A stretch of 64,000 nt of DNA, from NCBI GenBank assembly GCA_963712435.1, contig CAVQIB010000012.1, positions 1 to 64,000 on the forward strand, read 5' to 3'. Shown here piece after piece: positions 62,794 to 64,000 of the stretch. A program made the translations under genes and the position numbers. A model generated the notes under the pieces. The model was not told the DNA's origin, made no database searches, and worked only from the letters and a program-made list of their open reading frames with translations. The stretch comes from Rhodoplanes sp963712435 (GTDB taxonomy: Bacteria; Pseudomonadota; Alphaproteobacteria; Rhizobiales; Xanthobacteraceae). Within the stretch, counting starts at the first letter, position 1. Each line of letters opens with the position of its first letter.

Positions 62794-63795
62794 CTACAAT
62801 TGCGAGGGCAGCACCCGGTCCGGCGGACGGTGCCCGTCCATGAAGGTCTGGATGTTGATGATGACCTTCGTGCCCATGTCGACCCGCCCCTCGATGGTCG
62901 CGGAGCCGAGATGCGGCAGCATGGTGATCCGGCCGGCGCGCGCGAGGCGCACCAGCTTCGGGTTGATCTCGGGCTCGTGCTCGAACACGTCGAGCCCCGC
63001 GCCCGCCAGTTCTCCCGCCTCGATCATCCGCGCCAGCGCGTTCTCGTCGATCACTTCGCCGCGCGCCGTGTTGACGATATAGGCCTCGGGCTGCAGGAGC
63101 TTGAGCCGGCGGGCCGAGAGCAGATGATAGGTCGCCGGCGTGTGCGGGCAGTTGACCGAGATGATGTCCATGCGGACGAGCATCTGGTCGAGGCTTTCCC
63201 AAAAGGTCGCCTCCAGCGCCTCCTCGATCTTGGGCGCGACGCGGCGGCGGTTATGGTAGTGGATCTGCAGGCCGAAGGCGCGGGCGCGGCGCGCGACCGC
63301 CTGGCCGATTCGCCCCATGCCGATGATCCCGAGCCGCTTGCCGGAGATGCGGTGCCCGAGCATCCAGGTCGGCGTCCAGCCTCCCCAGGGCTGCTCGCCC
63401 ATCATGAGCGCGGCCCCCTCGGCGAGCCGGCGCGGAACGGCGAGAATGAGCGCCATCGTCATGTCGGCGGTGTCCTCGGTGAGGACGCCCGGCGTATTGG
63501 TCACGGTGATCCCGCGCTGGAGCGCGGCGGCCACGTCGATATTGTCGACGCCGTTGCCGAAATTGGCGATAAGCTTCAAACGCTCCCCGGCATGGCCGAG
63601 GGCATGCGCATCGATGCGGTCGGTGACCGTCGGGACGAGCACGTCTGCGGTGGCCAGCGCCTCGGCGAGATCGGTATTGCTGAGCGGCTTGTCTTCGAGA
63701 TTGAGGCGGGTGTCGAACAGTTCGCGCATGCGCGTTTCGACAATGTCGGGAAGTTTGCGGGTCACCACAACCAGCGGCTTTTTTCTGTTTGGCAT
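62794..63795 (-). CDS. D-2-hydroxyacid dehydrogenase (glyoxylate reductase GyaR-like)
   Basis: The 333-residue enzyme has NAD(P)-binding GIIGMGRIGQAVARRARAFG (~155-175), with the downstream Arg in HYHNRRRVAP suggesting NADP preference. Catalytic Arg is in VNTARGEVIDENALA, Glu in DVFEHEPEINP and His in MLPHLGSATIEGR. Tyr/Trp-rich EQPWGGWTPTWMLGHRISGK is the GyaR/GRHPR hallmark insert. It is likely a glyoxylate or hydroxypyruvate reductase. It is paralogous to the enzyme at 13614-14609, though not closely. Confidence 0.88.
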   Translation of the reverse strand: MPNRKKPLVVVTRKLPDIVETRMRELFDTRLNLEDKPLSNTDLAEALATADVLVPTVTDRIDAHALGHAGERLKLIANFGNGVDNIDVAAALQRGITVTNTPGVLTEDTADMTMALILAVPRRLAEGAALMMGEQPWGGWTPTWMLGHRISGKRLGIIGMGRIGQAVARRARAFGLQIHYHNRRRVAPKIEEALEATFWESLDQMLVRMDIISVNCPHTPATYHLLSARRLKLLQPEAYIVNTARGEVIDENALARMIEAGELAGAGLDVFEHEPEINPKLVRLARAGRITMLPHLGSATIEGRVDMGTKVIINIQTFMDGHRPPDRVLPSQL

Positions 63796-63929
63796 GAATT
63801 TGCAAGTCCTTGCCCCATCCGCGCCGCGGCGCCCCGACGGGGGGCGGGCGCGCGGCCCTTTTCAGCCCTCTTTAACCGACATCGCGGACACTGAAAACCC
63901 GCGCTCTGAGCGTTCAAGGAGGAGCCGCA

Positions 63930-64000
63930 ATGGTTCTTCTCTACCAGATGGCCGGGATAAAACAATGCACCAAGGCCGGCTGTCATCGTCTTATGCTCGC
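63930..64000 (+). CDS. Start of an unidentified gene at the right edge
   Basis: ATG at 63930 is preceded by AAGGAGGAGCC, a strong ribosome site, and the frame (MVLLYQMAGIKQCTKAGC...) stays open for 23 codons to the edge. Two Cys occur early. It is too short to assign. The divergent spacing from the 2-hydroxyacid dehydrogenase (134 bases) suits a promoter. Confidence 0.35.
   Translation, partial: MVLLYQMAGIKQCTKAGCHRLML

Noticed and set aside
1..64000. CRISPR arrays, rRNA and tRNA genes, prophage structural genes, intact IS elements
   Set aside because: Looked for by eye; no regularly spaced repeats, T-loop patterns, transposase or phage-structure motifs were seen. A covariance-model search could still find a missed small RNA.

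Overview
The window is high-GC alphaproteobacterial chromosomal DNA. Several features point to Hyphomicrobiales (Xanthobacteraceae or Nitrobacteraceae-like): a cytochrome b/c1 pair that looks like a fused fbcH, two short phasins, a DUF1285-NUDIX-CCA block beside a MoxR-DUF58-DUF4159 block, TRAP and NitT/TauT-type transporters, HdeA, TrmL and oxygen-dependent HemF. This placement is inferred from gene content and synteny, not from a search. No rRNA, tRNA or CRISPR array was seen.

Left edge (1-3180): a degraded accessory segment. It holds a hipBA toxin-antitoxin pair whose hipA is broken by two frameshifts, a compact hipBA promoter with three operator-like palindromes, the tail of a TacA-like (DUF1778) antitoxin and the last ~55 codons of a radC gene. 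From 3181 to 7815 there is a three-gene module: TPR plus beta-barrel outer-membrane protein, exported FecR-domain protein with a polyproline tail, and a CHASE2-3TM-adenylate cyclase. It reads as an envelope-to-cyclic-nucleotide signalling unit and is the best candidate here for an undescribed system.

8-30 kb: two phasins around a CYTH-CHAD protein and a Sel1 protein (storage-granule theme), a tandem AprI/Inh-domain protein, a 2-hydroxyacid dehydrogenase, a bacterial PH protein, the three catalytic genes of a pyruvate/acetoin-type dehydrogenase complex without E3, an ABC ATPase/permease coupled to a META-domain protein, a dctPQM TRAP operon, an SbmA/YddA-type ABC exporter, a TorF-type porin and a family 2 glycosyltransferase.

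30-47 kb: the cytochrome bc1 genes (Rieske, b, c1), trmL, brnTA, hemF, a TauE/SafE permease, cca, DUF6111, NUDIX and DUF1285 genes, then divergently the MoxR, DUF58, DUF4159 and membrane-protein operon. 47-64 kb: an SLT lytic transglycosylase with a long basic tail, two amidohydrolases, DUF1330, GNAT, three more cell-wall hydrolase-like genes (NlpC/P60, M15, DUF1906), a vanadium-haloperoxidase-like enzyme with all metal-site residues, HdeA, GNAT, a glutathionyl-hydroquinone-reductase-like GST and a second 2-hydroxyacid dehydrogenase.

At least twelve genes carry single-base frameshifts although recognisable family sequence continues on both sides at normal overall length. Three coincide with GAATTC and several with G or C runs. 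Consensus errors are the simplest explanation for most; hipA, next to other gene remnants, may be genuinely decayed. Coordinates of frameshifted genes span the whole reconstructed gene.
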